The notes: generated by a model from the letters alone, not told the origin. A stretch of 10,140 nucleotides of DNA from Candidatus Brocadiaceae bacterium (GCA_919901895.1 CAKKQI010000224.1:4132-14271), one strand, 5' to 3'; positions 1 through 5,816 are shown, counted from the stretch's first letter. Numbers and translations: made by a program.

Positions 1-341
1 AGCACCTGAAAAGGCAAACCGTTTTGAGCCGGTAACGTCGCAAAATCAATGGTTTTTAACTGTTCCATCATCTCCTGGGCGGCCTTCATCGCCAGAGTTT
101 GATATTGCAAGGAATGATTACTCTGAAACATACTATGAAAAGTTACCATAAAAGACCCCAGGGCAATGGTAATAAAGGCGATCGCAATCATGGCTTCTAA
201 TATCGTAAATCCCGTTAAGGCGCATCTCCCATTCTTTGGATGTCGGCACGAATTTATTCGTGCCAAAACTCTACCCGAAAAATGAGAGGTGTTTTTCCCA
301 CTTAGACCTTTTAAACCCCAGAATAATTTATTATAATTCAT
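1..341 (-). CDS. Type IV prepilin / pseudopilin-like protein (N-terminal part; 3' end outside window)
   Basis: This reading frame runs leftward off the window; 113 codons are visible. Residues 41-60 read ALTGFTILEAMIAIAFITIA, a type III (prepilin peptidase) signal: Gly44 at -1, Phe45 at +1, Glu49 at +5, then a hydrophobic helix. After it comes an amphipathic stretch (AMKAAQEMMEQLKTIDF, about 84-100) like that of PilV/GspI-type minor pilins. The product should be cut and N-methylated by PilD and enter a type IV pilus or type II secretion pseudopilus. The start at 339-341 is supported by an AGGTGAGG ribosome site (350-357) and a sigma-54 promoter just upstream. The leader is then 44 residues, longer than usual, and residues 26-33 are encoded by a palindromic repeat. 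The C-terminal domain that would define the subfamily lies outside, so major versus minor pilin cannot be settled. Confidence 0.85.
   Translation of the reverse strand, partial: MNYNKLFWGLKGLSGKNTSHFSGRVLARINSCRHPKNGRCALTGFTILEAMIAIAFITIALGSFMVTFHSMFQSNHSLQYQTLAMKAAQEMMEQLKTIDFATLPAQNGLPFQV
245..264. repeat. Palindrome embedded in the prepilin leader coding region
   Basis: Arms GGCACGAAT and ATTCGTGCC (9 bp) flank a 2-base loop. The same core recurs at 583-600 and 734-751, both in non-coding DNA. Here it is read in frame, contributing the end of residue 26 through the start of residue 33 (ARINSC) of the prepilin leader. A GTAG lies six bases from its foot on the minus strand (271-274). Confidence 0.85.
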
Positions 342-349
342 ATTCTTTG

Positions 350-357
350 CCTCACCT
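350..357 (-). promoter_or_regulatory. Ribosome binding site of the prepilin gene
   Basis: AGGTGAGG lies 8 bases before the ATG at 339-341. It fixes the start upstream of the palindrome in the leader region, so the long leader is not an arbitrary choice of start. It is the clearest Shine-Dalgarno sequence in the window. Confidence 0.7.
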
Positions 358-370
358 GATAAATATATAA

Positions 371-385
371 GCAAATATCGTGCCA
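371..385 (-). promoter_or_regulatory. Sigma-54 (RpoN) -24/-12 promoter for the prepilin gene
   Basis: On the minus strand the sequence reads TGGCAC-GATAT-TTGC-T, with the GG and GC dinucleotides exactly 10 bases apart. This fits the RpoN consensus TGGCACG-N4-TTGCW. Transcription would start near 359-360, immediately before the AGGTGAGG ribosome site and about 19 bases before the ATG at 341. Sigma-54 promoters need an AAA+ activator, and one with a GAFTGA loop is encoded at 2357-3805. Confidence 0.8.
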
Positions 386-519
386 GATCTTATTTTGAAT
401 AAAATAGAGATAGAATCAATTTAATTGAGATTAAGCGATATTGCGTATCCTTAAAGGAACGCATTTGTTGCCAAAAGGATACATATTGACCTTGACTAAA
501 AATAGAGTAAATGTTCACT

Positions 520-549
520 CCTGCCTGTGCCCCGTACGGGGCAGACAGG
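520..549. repeat. Imperfect 30-nt palindrome
   Basis: The core TGCCCCGTACGGGGCA (528-543) is a perfect 16-nt palindrome. Flanking CCTG...CAGG arms would pair if one base were removed and one changed, so this looks like a slightly decayed longer hairpin. Confidence 0.7.
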
Positions 550-582
550 GAACCACCGTCAAAAATACTATTAACGGACGAT

Positions 583-604
583 GCACGAATAAATTCGTGC
601 CTAC
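583..604 (-). repeat. GTAG-footed hairpin, REP-like
   Basis: Read on the minus strand: GTAG (604-601), then GCACGAAT, a 2-base loop and ATTCGTGC. The core matches the palindrome in the prepilin leader (245-264) and the one at 734-751. A GTAG tetranucleotide at the hairpin foot is the hallmark of REP elements processed by RAYT enzymes. Confidence 0.65.
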
Positions 605-636
605 AAGAAAGCGTGGAATTGTAAACGTGTGAAATT

Positions 637-659
637 GTAGGCACTGTTTTAATCGTGCC
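637..659 (+). repeat. GTAG-footed hairpin, degenerate REP-like copy
   Basis: GTAG at 637-640 leads into GGCAC-N10-GTGCC (640-659). The middle is only partly self-complementary, so this looks like a decayed member of the family seen at 583-604 and 687-757. Confidence 0.5.
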
Positions 660-686
660 GCCGGCGCCATGGTTTTTGTCGTGTTT

Positions 687-757
687 GTAGGCACGGTTTA
701 GAACCGTCCCGATGTTCATCGGGACGAATATGAGCACGAATAAATTCGTGCCTATAG
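687..757 (+). repeat. Composite of three adjacent palindromes starting with GTAG
   Basis: GTAG at 687-690 is followed by ACGGTT-N3-AACCGT (693-707), then CGTCCCGAT-N4-ATCGGGACG (705-726, 9-bp arms), then GCACGAAT-N2-ATTCGTGC (734-751), ending in CTATAG where a full palindrome would read CTAC. The outer GTAGGCACG and CGTGCCTA are complementary. It looks like one GTAG-footed repeat interrupted by another palindrome type. Confidence 0.6.
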
Positions 758-851
758 ATTCGTTGCACTCACTACAAGCAGACGCCGTGACAGAAATGGA
801 TTAACTTCTTTCGGCTAATATATTACTGCGGCTTAATAGATCTTTTGCGTA

Positions 852-879
852 ACTTGTCCCGATGACCATCGGGGTAAGT
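852..879. repeat. CCCGAT-N4-ATCGGG palindrome with extended stem
   Basis: Core arms are CCCGAT (858-863) and ATCGGG (868-873). As RNA the stem reaches 12 pairs (ACTT/AAGT outer arms) with two G-U pairs. The core family recurs at 705-726, 908-923, 2290-2307 and 8323-8342. Confidence 0.7.
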
Positions 880-907
880 CTATTGTGTTTTCAACGGTGA
901 TGCTTGT

Positions 908-923
908 CCCGATACACATCGGG
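908..923. repeat. CCCGAT-N4-ATCGGG palindrome
   Basis: Arms CCCGAT and ATCGGG flank a 4-base loop (ACAC). This is the second copy of this family within 60 bases. It lies downstream of the HEAT-repeat gene end and could form a hairpin at the 3' end of that transcript, but there is no U-tract, so it is not called a terminator. Confidence 0.7.
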
Positions 924-986
924 GAGTGAACATTTACAAAATAGAAGGCGGGGATCAAAAATGCAGACAGGTTTTCTGGTAGGAAT

Positions 987-2264
987 CTATTTCGCATCCA
1001 ACTCTTTAAGAATTACTGCGGCCAGAGCGCTGACTTGTTTATTTTCATCCTGCGCGAGTTTTTTTATATCTTCCCGATGTGCCTTGGTTCGTTCTATCCC
1101 CATAATTTTCACTAACAATCCTAAGGTATTGTAACGTATTTCAGGTTCTTTATCCTGTAAAAGCCGGGTCAGGTCTTCTTTTTCAATCGCTTCGCGACCC
1201 TGCAGATTAATTAAAACCATGACGCTGGCAAAACGGATGGAACCTTCCGGCTCATTTTTTAATATTTTTTTTAAATCTTCTACGGCTTCTTTGGCCTCTA
1301 ATTTACCCAGGGCATAAACTGAGGCGCTGCGGACCTCAGGGCTACTGTCTTTAAGAAGTTTTCTTATCTCTCCGATGGTTTCTTTTGCCTCCAGCGAGAC
1401 CAGGGCAGAAATGGCGGCTGCCCGGATACCGGCATCTTGGTCGGACAGCAATTTTTTAATATCCGGTACCGCGTTTTTAGCTTCCAGACCCATCAGAATA
1501 ATAATGGCCGCGGCGCGCACTTCAGTCTGGCTGTCCTGTAAAAGTTTTTTTATCTCGCCCAGAGATTCTCGATCTTTCAACTCGCCCAGGATTCCGGCGG
1601 CGGCAATCCGGACGTAAGGGTCCGGATCAGACAACAGTTTTTTAATCTCATTGATTGACTCCTTCCCGGCCAGTTTACCCAGTGTGACAATAGCGGCTAT
1701 CCGGACATCGGCATCATTATCGGCTAACATTTTTTTTAATTCTTCAATTGTTCCGGTGGCTTTCAGTTCGCCGAGGAGAAAAACAGCGGCGGTGCGGACG
1801 CGTGCCTCATCGTTGGTTAGTAATTTTTTTATCTGACCGGTCGCCTCTTCTAATGACCATTCGCCCAGGGCATAAAGGGAGTAGATGGCCGGACCATGAA
1901 CGCGCGGATTATCGTCTTTGAGCAGTTTTTTTATAGCACCGATTTCCTCTTTAGCGCCCAGTTTGCCCAGGGCAAAAGCGGCTGCCCCGCGCACTCCCGC
2001 ATCTTCGTCTTTCAAAAGTTTTTTTATCTCGCCGACTTCCTCTTTCGCGCCCAGTTTAATCAGGGCGGCAATGGCTTCCTGGCGAATCTCCGGATTGGGG
2101 TCTTTCAGGCCTTTTTTAATATTTTCTAACTTGCCCCGCTGCGGCGGTGGCTGGTCTTCGGCTTTCAGATAACCTGCCCCGATAAAATCAAGGCCTGCTC
2201 TGTGGCCGACGACTCCGGTTAAGATAATTATTACCATTGCTGATAGGAATAGATATTTTTTCAT
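987..2264 (-). CDS. Exported HEAT-repeat (PBS lyase-type) protein
   Basis: The 425-residue product starts with a signal-like segment (MKK, then LFLSAMVIIILTGVVG), so it is probably secreted or membrane-anchored at its N-terminus; the cleavage site is unclear. A Pro/Gln linker (about 37-44) leads into about twelve tandem helical repeats of about 31 residues to the C-terminus. Each follows the pattern 'E-I-K-K-L-L-x-D-x-x-x-x-V-R-x-A-A', typical of HEAT/armadillo-like PBS-lyase repeats that form a curved protein-binding scaffold. No catalytic domain is visible. It lies 92 bases downstream of the sigma-54 activator on the same strand and may be co-transcribed with it. The start has no clear Shine-Dalgarno sequence. 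A periplasmic or inner-membrane scaffold is the most that can be inferred; partner and pathway are unknown. Confidence 0.85.
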   Translation of the reverse strand: MKKYLFLSAMVIIILTGVVGHRAGLDFIGAGYLKAEDQPPPQRGKLENIKKGLKDPNPEIRQEAIAALIKLGAKEEVGEIKKLLKDEDAGVRGAAAFALGKLGAKEEIGAIKKLLKDDNPRVHGPAIYSLYALGEWSLEEATGQIKKLLTNDEARVRTAAVFLLGELKATGTIEELKKMLADNDADVRIAAIVTLGKLAGKESINEIKKLLSDPDPYVRIAAAGILGELKDRESLGEIKKLLQDSQTEVRAAAIIILMGLEAKNAVPDIKKLLSDQDAGIRAAAISALVSLEAKETIGEIRKLLKDSSPEVRSASVYALGKLEAKEAVEDLKKILKNEPEGSIRFASVMVLINLQGREAIEKEDLTRLLQDKEPEIRYNTLGLLVKIMGIERTKAHREDIKKLAQDENKQVSALAAVILKELDAK

Positions 2265-2289
2265 AGTATTTTCGTTATTTCGCCCCGCT

Positions 2290-2307
2290 CCCCGATGTCC
2301 ATCGGGG
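2290..2307. repeat. CCCCGAT-N4-ATCGGGG palindrome between regulator and HEAT genes
   Basis: Seven-bp perfect arms flank a GTCC loop. Same family as 705-726, 858-873, 908-923 and 8323-8342. In the putative regulator-HEAT transcript it would form a hairpin shortly before the HEAT start codon. Confidence 0.75.
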
Positions 2308-2314
2308 GACAGGG

Positions 2315-2377
2315 TTCGGCCTTTCGTGTTTCCAAGTTTGGAATTTTGTAGTTTCGTTATTTCGGGCTTTCGTGTTT
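2315..2377. repeat. Direct repeat pair spanning the 3' end of the regulator gene
   Basis: Two 17-base copies, TTCGGCCTTTCGTGTTT (2315-2331) and TTCGGGCTTTCGTGTTT (2361-2377), differ at one base and lie 46 bases apart. The second copy overlaps the regulator's last codons. TTTCGTTATTTCG also occurs twice here (about 2271-2283 and 2352-2364), the second supplying the stop codon. A small inverted repeat TTCCAA-GT-TTGGAA lies at 2330-2343. Confidence 0.7.
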
Positions 2378-3805
2378 ACGGTATTTATCCGGCTCAATCC
2401 GGTATTTGCGTATTTTAAGGTGAAATTTAGCCCGGGTCAGGCCGGCCCGCCGGCTGGCCGCCGAGACATTTCCTCCGGTTTCTTCTAGAATCTTTTCAAT
2501 ATATTCTTTTTCCGCCTGCTCGCGGGTTGATTTTAACGTTTCGGGACCGAATCTCTGATTTATAGTATCTGTTATTTCTTGTTTTGGAAACTCTTTTCGG
2601 GCTTGCCCCAATTGTATCGGAGCTTGCGACGAACAAAACCGAACGACTTCCGGTAAATCTTCAAGCGTAATTAGCCCGTCGCTATCCAGTGAACAGGCCC
2701 GCTCAATCACGTGAGCCAGTTCCCGGACGTTGCCCGGCCAACTATATTTCGTCAAAAGAAGCATGGCCTCTATATTTATTTCTTGAATTTTCCGCTCTCG
2801 GGTCTCATTTAACTGATTAAAAAAATAATTTGCCAGTAACGGAATATCTTCAAGACGTTTCCTTAAAGGAGGTATTTCAATATCAATAACATTTATCCGG
2901 TAAAAAAGGTCCTCACGGAAAATATTTTTTTCAACCTGTTCTTTGACATCTTTATTAGCCGCCGTAATTAGACGAAAATTAGATTTTTGCACATCAGTGC
3001 TTCCCAGTCTCATAAATTCGCGCGTTTCCAGCACCCGCAGTAATTTTATCTGGAAAGACATCGGAATTTCGGTGATTTCATCCAGAAAGAGTGTGCCGTT
3101 ATGAGCCACCTCAATCAAACCAGGTTTTCGTTTAGCCGCCCCGGTAAAAGCGCCGGCTTCATACCCGAAAAGCTCACTCTCCAATAGAGTTTCCGGCAAC
3201 GCCGCACAGGATAAAGCCACAAATTTATTGGTTTTCCGCTGGCTCCTCAAATGTATTTCACGCGCCACCACCTCTTTACCGGTTCCGGTTTCACCCTCAA
3301 TTAAGACCGCCGAATCAAGACCGGCTACCTTTTCTATCATCTGGTATATTTTCTGCATCACCGAACTGATACCGACTAATTTGCCGTAATTTTGAATCTG
3401 GGAAACCTGGCTTTGCAGGTTTTCGATCAGTTGTCTCTGCTGCCGTTCCCGCAAACACCGTTCAATTATCAATTTCAAATGCTCCAGATTAATCGGTTTG
3501 CCGATATAATCAACCGCCCCGCTTTTTAAGGCCTCAACCGCGCTTTCCACGCTGCCATAAGCGGTCATCATAATTACATCTATCTCGGGATCGGCCTGTT
3601 TTAAAGATTTTAAAACATCCACCCCGTTCAAACCGGGCATCCGCAGATCAACGATCGCCAAATCAAATTCACCGGCTTGAAATGACTCCAGGGCCTGATT
3701 CCCGCTGGAACACAAAGTTACTTTCAGATTCCAAGACTGAAATGTCTTATCCAGCAGAATCCTGATGAGTTCTTCATCATCAATAACCAGAATTTTACCA
3801 TTCAT
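2357..3805 (-). CDS. NtrC-family sigma-54-dependent response regulator (PilR-like)
   Basis: The 482 residues form three modules. A receiver domain (about 4-118) has the acidic pair D9/D10, phospho-acceptor D53, T81 and K103. A sigma-54 AAA+ domain (about 142-370) has Walker A GETGTGKE (171-178), ELFG (211-214), the sigma-54-contacting GAFTGA loop (218-223), Walker B GTLFLDEI (237-244), FREDLFYRINV (296-306) and WPGNVREL (356-363). A Fis-type helix-turn-helix lies at about 445-470. All key residues are present, so it should be an active, phosphorylation-controlled activator of RpoN promoters. It follows the PAS kinase on the same strand, its likely partner. With a sigma-54 promoter on the nearby prepilin gene, a PilR-like role is the best guess; other NtrC family roles cannot be excluded. 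Its last residues (KHESPK) and stop fall in a direct repeat. No strong Shine-Dalgarno sequence precedes the start. Confidence 0.92.
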   Translation of the reverse strand: MNGKILVIDDEELIRILLDKTFQSWNLKVTLCSSGNQALESFQAGEFDLAIVDLRMPGLNGVDVLKSLKQADPEIDVIMMTAYGSVESAVEALKSGAVDYIGKPINLEHLKLIIERCLRERQQRQLIENLQSQVSQIQNYGKLVGISSVMQKIYQMIEKVAGLDSAVLIEGETGTGKEVVAREIHLRSQRKTNKFVALSCAALPETLLESELFGYEAGAFTGAAKRKPGLIEVAHNGTLFLDEITEIPMSFQIKLLRVLETREFMRLGSTDVQKSNFRLITAANKDVKEQVEKNIFREDLFYRINVIDIEIPPLRKRLEDIPLLANYFFNQLNETRERKIQEINIEAMLLLTKYSWPGNVRELAHVIERACSLDSDGLITLEDLPEVVRFCSSQAPIQLGQARKEFPKQEITDTINQRFGPETLKSTREQAEKEYIEKILEETGGNVSAASRRAGLTRAKFHLKIRKYRIEPDKYRKHESPK

Positions 3806-3825
3806 ATATCTGTGCCTATCTGTCC

Positions 3826-3853
3826 ATATTAAAAGCCTATCCTAATTGCGCAA
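3826..3853 (-). promoter_or_regulatory. Possible sigma-70 promoter for the response regulator
   Basis: Minus strand TTGCGC (3853-3848), a 16-base spacer and TAATAT (3831-3826) would start transcription near 3819, shortly before the ATG at 3805. The match is modest, and the -35 abuts a palindromic repeat, so it may be fortuitous. If real, it would let the regulator be made independently of the kinase. Confidence 0.3.
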
Positions 3854-3868
3854 TCCGCCTTAGGCGGA
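3854..3868. repeat. TCCGCCT-N-AGGCGGA palindrome
   Basis: Seven-bp perfect arms flank one central base. An identical copy of the 15 bases is at 8266-8280, near the right-hand end of the lpxA-acyltransferase gap. Confidence 0.8.
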
Positions 3869-3872
3869 GCGT

Positions 3873-3953
3873 GTAACTCAAAACTTTAGTTTTGATTCCG
3901 AATCAACTCTATCGCCAAAGGCGATCCGCCTATGACGGAAAGAGTTGAGTTAC
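3873..3953. repeat. Nested palindromes, apparently one inserted in another
   Basis: The right arm AGAGTTGAGTTAC (3941-3953) would pair perfectly with GTAACTCAACTCT, but the left arm is split: GTAACTCAA (3873-3881) and TCAACTCT (3903-3910) are separated by 21 bases. TCAA occurs on both sides of the split. The intervening DNA is itself palindromic (TCAAAACT-N2-AGTTTTGA, 3878-3895; TTGATTC-N-GAATCAA, 3892-3906). Inside the outer hairpin is ATCGCC-AAA-GGCGAT (about 3911-3925). It lies between the kinase and regulator genes. Confidence 0.7.
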
Positions 3954-3988
3954 AAAAAACGGAGTTTTCGGATAATCTCTTAGAGTCT

Positions 3989-5668
3989 CTATGAATACGG
4001 TAATACAATAGTAAACGTTGTTCCCTGAATCAGGCTGCTTCTTACCTCAATTTTACCGCGCAACGTCTGGATAATTTCTCTGGTTACGTATAAACCCAAT
4101 CCCATTCCGCCGCTTTTGTCCGCCCCGGATTTAGTGCTGAAAAACGGTTCAAATATTTTTTTCAGGTCTTCCGGTTTAATCCCGCGCCCGCTGTCGCTGA
4201 CGGATATTTCCGCAAAATCCCATTTGTTTTTTACTTCCACCGTTATCTTACCTTTATTCGGTAGAATGGCCTGGCGGGCATTAAGGAAAAGATTGAGAAA
4301 AACCTGCTGTAATAAATTAGGATCTGACATCATCCGCGGGGCTTCATCCATTTTTTTAACCACTTCTATCCCATCACCATCAAGGTCATGTTTTATCAAC
4401 TCCAGGGATTCATTGATAATATTATTCAGGCCCACTGGCTCTAATTGCGGTTCCGGTTTACGCGAAAAATTCAGGAGATTTTTGACAATCGCCAACGACC
4501 GGCTTAAATTACGCTTAGTGATAGTGAGCGTTTCCTGGGCCTCGGCCAGCGACATCGCCGGATTATTAAGAGTAAACTCCACGATCCCTTTTAAACCGCC
4601 CAGTGTATTAAAAAAATCGTGCGCCATCGCGCTGGCCAGCTGACCCACCAGCGCCAGTTGTTCTTTTTTCAATAATTCCTTCTCGTATTGTTTTACCCGC
4701 GTCAGGTCTTGAAAAACACTGATGGTCCCTTTATGCTTACCGGCGACATCTTTCAGAAGCGAAAATCCCACCCCGATATAAAGAGGCGGCTGATCTTCTT
4801 TCCGCCTGAAAGTAATCTCATCACGTCCCGCCGAGGCGGGACCTGAAAATTTATCGGACGAAGACGACCGCTTGTAAAAATCAGCGCTTAACCGATAAAA
4901 TTCTTTTAAAGCCGTAATTTGCTTAATCGGTTGTCCTAACACCTCCGCCGCATTAACATCCAGTATTTCTTCAGCCCTTTTATTAAAAACCGTAATTTTA
5001 TCGTCCCGATCCAAAACGATTATCCCGCTGGGCACGCTCTGGAAAACATTCTTCAGGTATTCGGTCAGGTTTTTTATCTCGGTAGTTAGTATTTCTTTGG
5101 TCGCGAGTTGCTCTTTTTTATAACGCTCGGTTTCTTCGGAAAGATACCCGATAAAGGTCGCCACCACAAAAAGAAACGCCACCCGATGCAAAAAATAACC
5201 GGATCCGATTACTTCGGTAATCTTTATCATCTCGGTGGTATTTATAAGCGCATAAACCAGGGCGCCGACCAGGGTGGCAACAAAAGCGGAAACGGCGGAA
5301 CGGATACTGGCGGTAATCAGAATAATAATTAAAAAAACCAGGTAAAATTGCTGGGTTTCCGAACCGCCGGCGTAATAAATAAAAAGAGTCATCGCGGCCA
5401 GGTCTACGATAAAGGAAATCTTTAACATCAGCGACCGACCGACCAGATGAAAATAATCAAGGTATCCCCACAAAGTATTAAGCAAAAAAATTGCCAGCGC
5501 TATATAAACATAGAGGTGGATATTGGTTAATTGATAGCCTGCCATGGCCAAGGGCGTGGTAACCAAACTCAGGATAATCGTCAGCCGGAGCGCCACGAGA
5601 ACATGCTTGAATGGAGAACCGGACGAATCCAAAACAGACGCATTTGTTTTCAGTCCTGCTTGACTCAT
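3989..5668 (-). CDS. Six-helix membrane PAS sensor histidine kinase (PilS-like)
   Basis: The 559 residues begin with six predicted membrane helices (about 21-45, 51-75, 80-102, 108-122, 125-145, 157-177) with almost no periplasmic loops. A coiled linker (178-208), a PAS domain (about 205-325), a dimerisation/phosphoacceptor helix with H350 in AMAHDFFNTL, and an ATPase domain follow: N459/N463 in the N box, SDSGRGI (491-497), IFEPFFSTK (505-513), GGMGLGL (520-526). Six helices plus PAS plus kinase is the PilS layout. It lies upstream of the sigma-54 regulator on the same strand, 183 bases away, and probably phosphorylates it. The H box is odd: HDFFNT, where relatives have HDFNN or HEIRNP. Residues 276-282 (GPASAGR) are encoded by a palindrome inserted in frame in the PAS domain. 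There is no Shine-Dalgarno site; the promoter suggests a leaderless mRNA. Starting at the next Met (42) would remove helix 1. Confidence 0.92.
   Translation of the reverse strand: MSQAGLKTNASVLDSSGSPFKHVLVALRLTIILSLVTTPLAMAGYQLTNIHLYVYIALAIFLLNTLWGYLDYFHLVGRSLMLKISFIVDLAAMTLFIYYAGGSETQQFYLVFLIIILITASIRSAVSAFVATLVGALVYALINTTEMIKITEVIGSGYFLHRVAFLFVVATFIGYLSEETERYKKEQLATKEILTTEIKNLTEYLKNVFQSVPSGIIVLDRDDKITVFNKRAEEILDVNAAEVLGQPIKQITALKEFYRLSADFYKRSSSSDKFSGPASAGRDEITFRRKEDQPPLYIGVGFSLLKDVAGKHKGTISVFQDLTRVKQYEKELLKKEQLALVGQLASAMAHDFFNTLGGLKGIVEFTLNNPAMSLAEAQETLTITKRNLSRSLAIVKNLLNFSRKPEPQLEPVGLNNIINESLELIKHDLDGDGIEVVKKMDEAPRMMSDPNLLQQVFLNLFLNARQAILPNKGKITVEVKNKWDFAEISVSDSGRGIKPEDLKKIFEPFFSTKSGADKSGGMGLGLYVTREIIQTLRGKIEVRSSLIQGTTFTIVLPYS
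4825..4842. repeat. Palindrome inserted in frame in the kinase PAS domain
   Basis: GTCCCGCC-GA-GGCGGGAC has perfect 8-bp arms. Read on the minus strand it encodes most of GPASAGR (residues 276-282), next to a serine run (268-271) and before the PAS strand EITFRRKED. Such a perfect GC-rich palindrome is unlikely to arise from selection on a PAS loop and resembles intergenic repeat insertions. Confidence 0.8.
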
Positions 5669-5675
5669 ATACTTT

Positions 5676-5704
5676 ATTATATACCGTAATCTCTAACGGG
5701 GCAA
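5676..5704 (-). promoter_or_regulatory. Sigma-70 promoter of the kinase gene, likely leaderless
   Basis: Minus strand TTGCCC (5704-5699), a 17-base spacer and TATAAT (5681-5676), a perfect -10. The start point would fall near 5669, directly before the ATG at 5666-5668, leaving no room for a ribosome site. It is back to back with the lpxC promoter, the two -35 boxes lying 34 bases apart. Confidence 0.6.
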
Positions 5705-5738
5705 GTAAAAAACCTGTCGGCGGTTCACTGTATTTTAG

Positions 5739-5767
5739 TTGACGGCGCAGATATTATTTGTTATACT
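5739..5767 (+). promoter_or_regulatory. Sigma-70 promoter of lpxC-fabZ and lpxA
   Basis: TTGACG (5739-5744), a 17-base spacer and TATACT (5762-5767), close to consensus. The start would fall near 5774, giving a leader of about 43 bases with GAGG (5802-5805) 11 bases before the ATG. This is the only strong promoter seen before lpxA, so both genes probably share it. Confidence 0.7.
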
Positions 5768-5816
5768 TTTTAAAATCTGAATTACTCCGGCAATTTAGAT
5801 AGAGGATAATTGCCCG

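Larger units (their letters stand above)
342..986. other. Non-coding, palindrome-rich gap between the prepilin and HEAT-repeat genes
   Basis: I see no convincing gene in these 645 bases; the open frames crossing it run through repeat palindromes and lack start signals. It holds the sigma-54 promoter (371-385), two AT-rich inverted repeats (391-406, TATTTT-N4-AAAATA; 416-428, TCAATT-N-AATTGA) that could be activator sites, and at least six hairpin-forming repeats between 520 and 927, listed separately. Nothing could be assigned at about 430-519, 760-850 or 928-986. Confidence 0.6.

Noticed and set aside
245..264. Second sigma-54 promoter from TTGGCACG in the prepilin leader
   Set aside because: No GC dinucleotide at the required 10-base spacing; it is only the repeat palindrome, which resembles the -24 half.
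390..737. 115-codon open frame on the minus strand in the repeat-rich gap
   Set aside because: It runs through three palindromes and reads typical repeat-derived peptides (such as RHEFIRA). It has no ribosome site or family resemblance, and overlaps the sigma-54 promoter region.
908..923. Rho-independent terminator of the HEAT gene
   Set aside because: A hairpin is present but no U-run follows it on the minus strand, and the same palindrome occurs elsewhere unconnected to gene ends.
1000..2130. Regularly spaced similar DNA segments resembling a repeat array or CRISPR
   Set aside because: The period is about 93 bases, a multiple of three, with all units in one open reading frame encoding 31-residue HEAT repeats; there are no identical repeats with unique spacers.
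1375..2172. Several plus-strand open frames antisense to the HEAT gene
   Set aside because: Their repetitive Ser/Phe/Ala-rich products mirror the 93-base periodicity of the HEAT repeats on the other strand.
4116..4643. 175-codon open frame on the plus strand
   Set aside because: Fully antisense to the well-supported kinase domain; no start signal or recognisable domain. A shadow of the coding strand.
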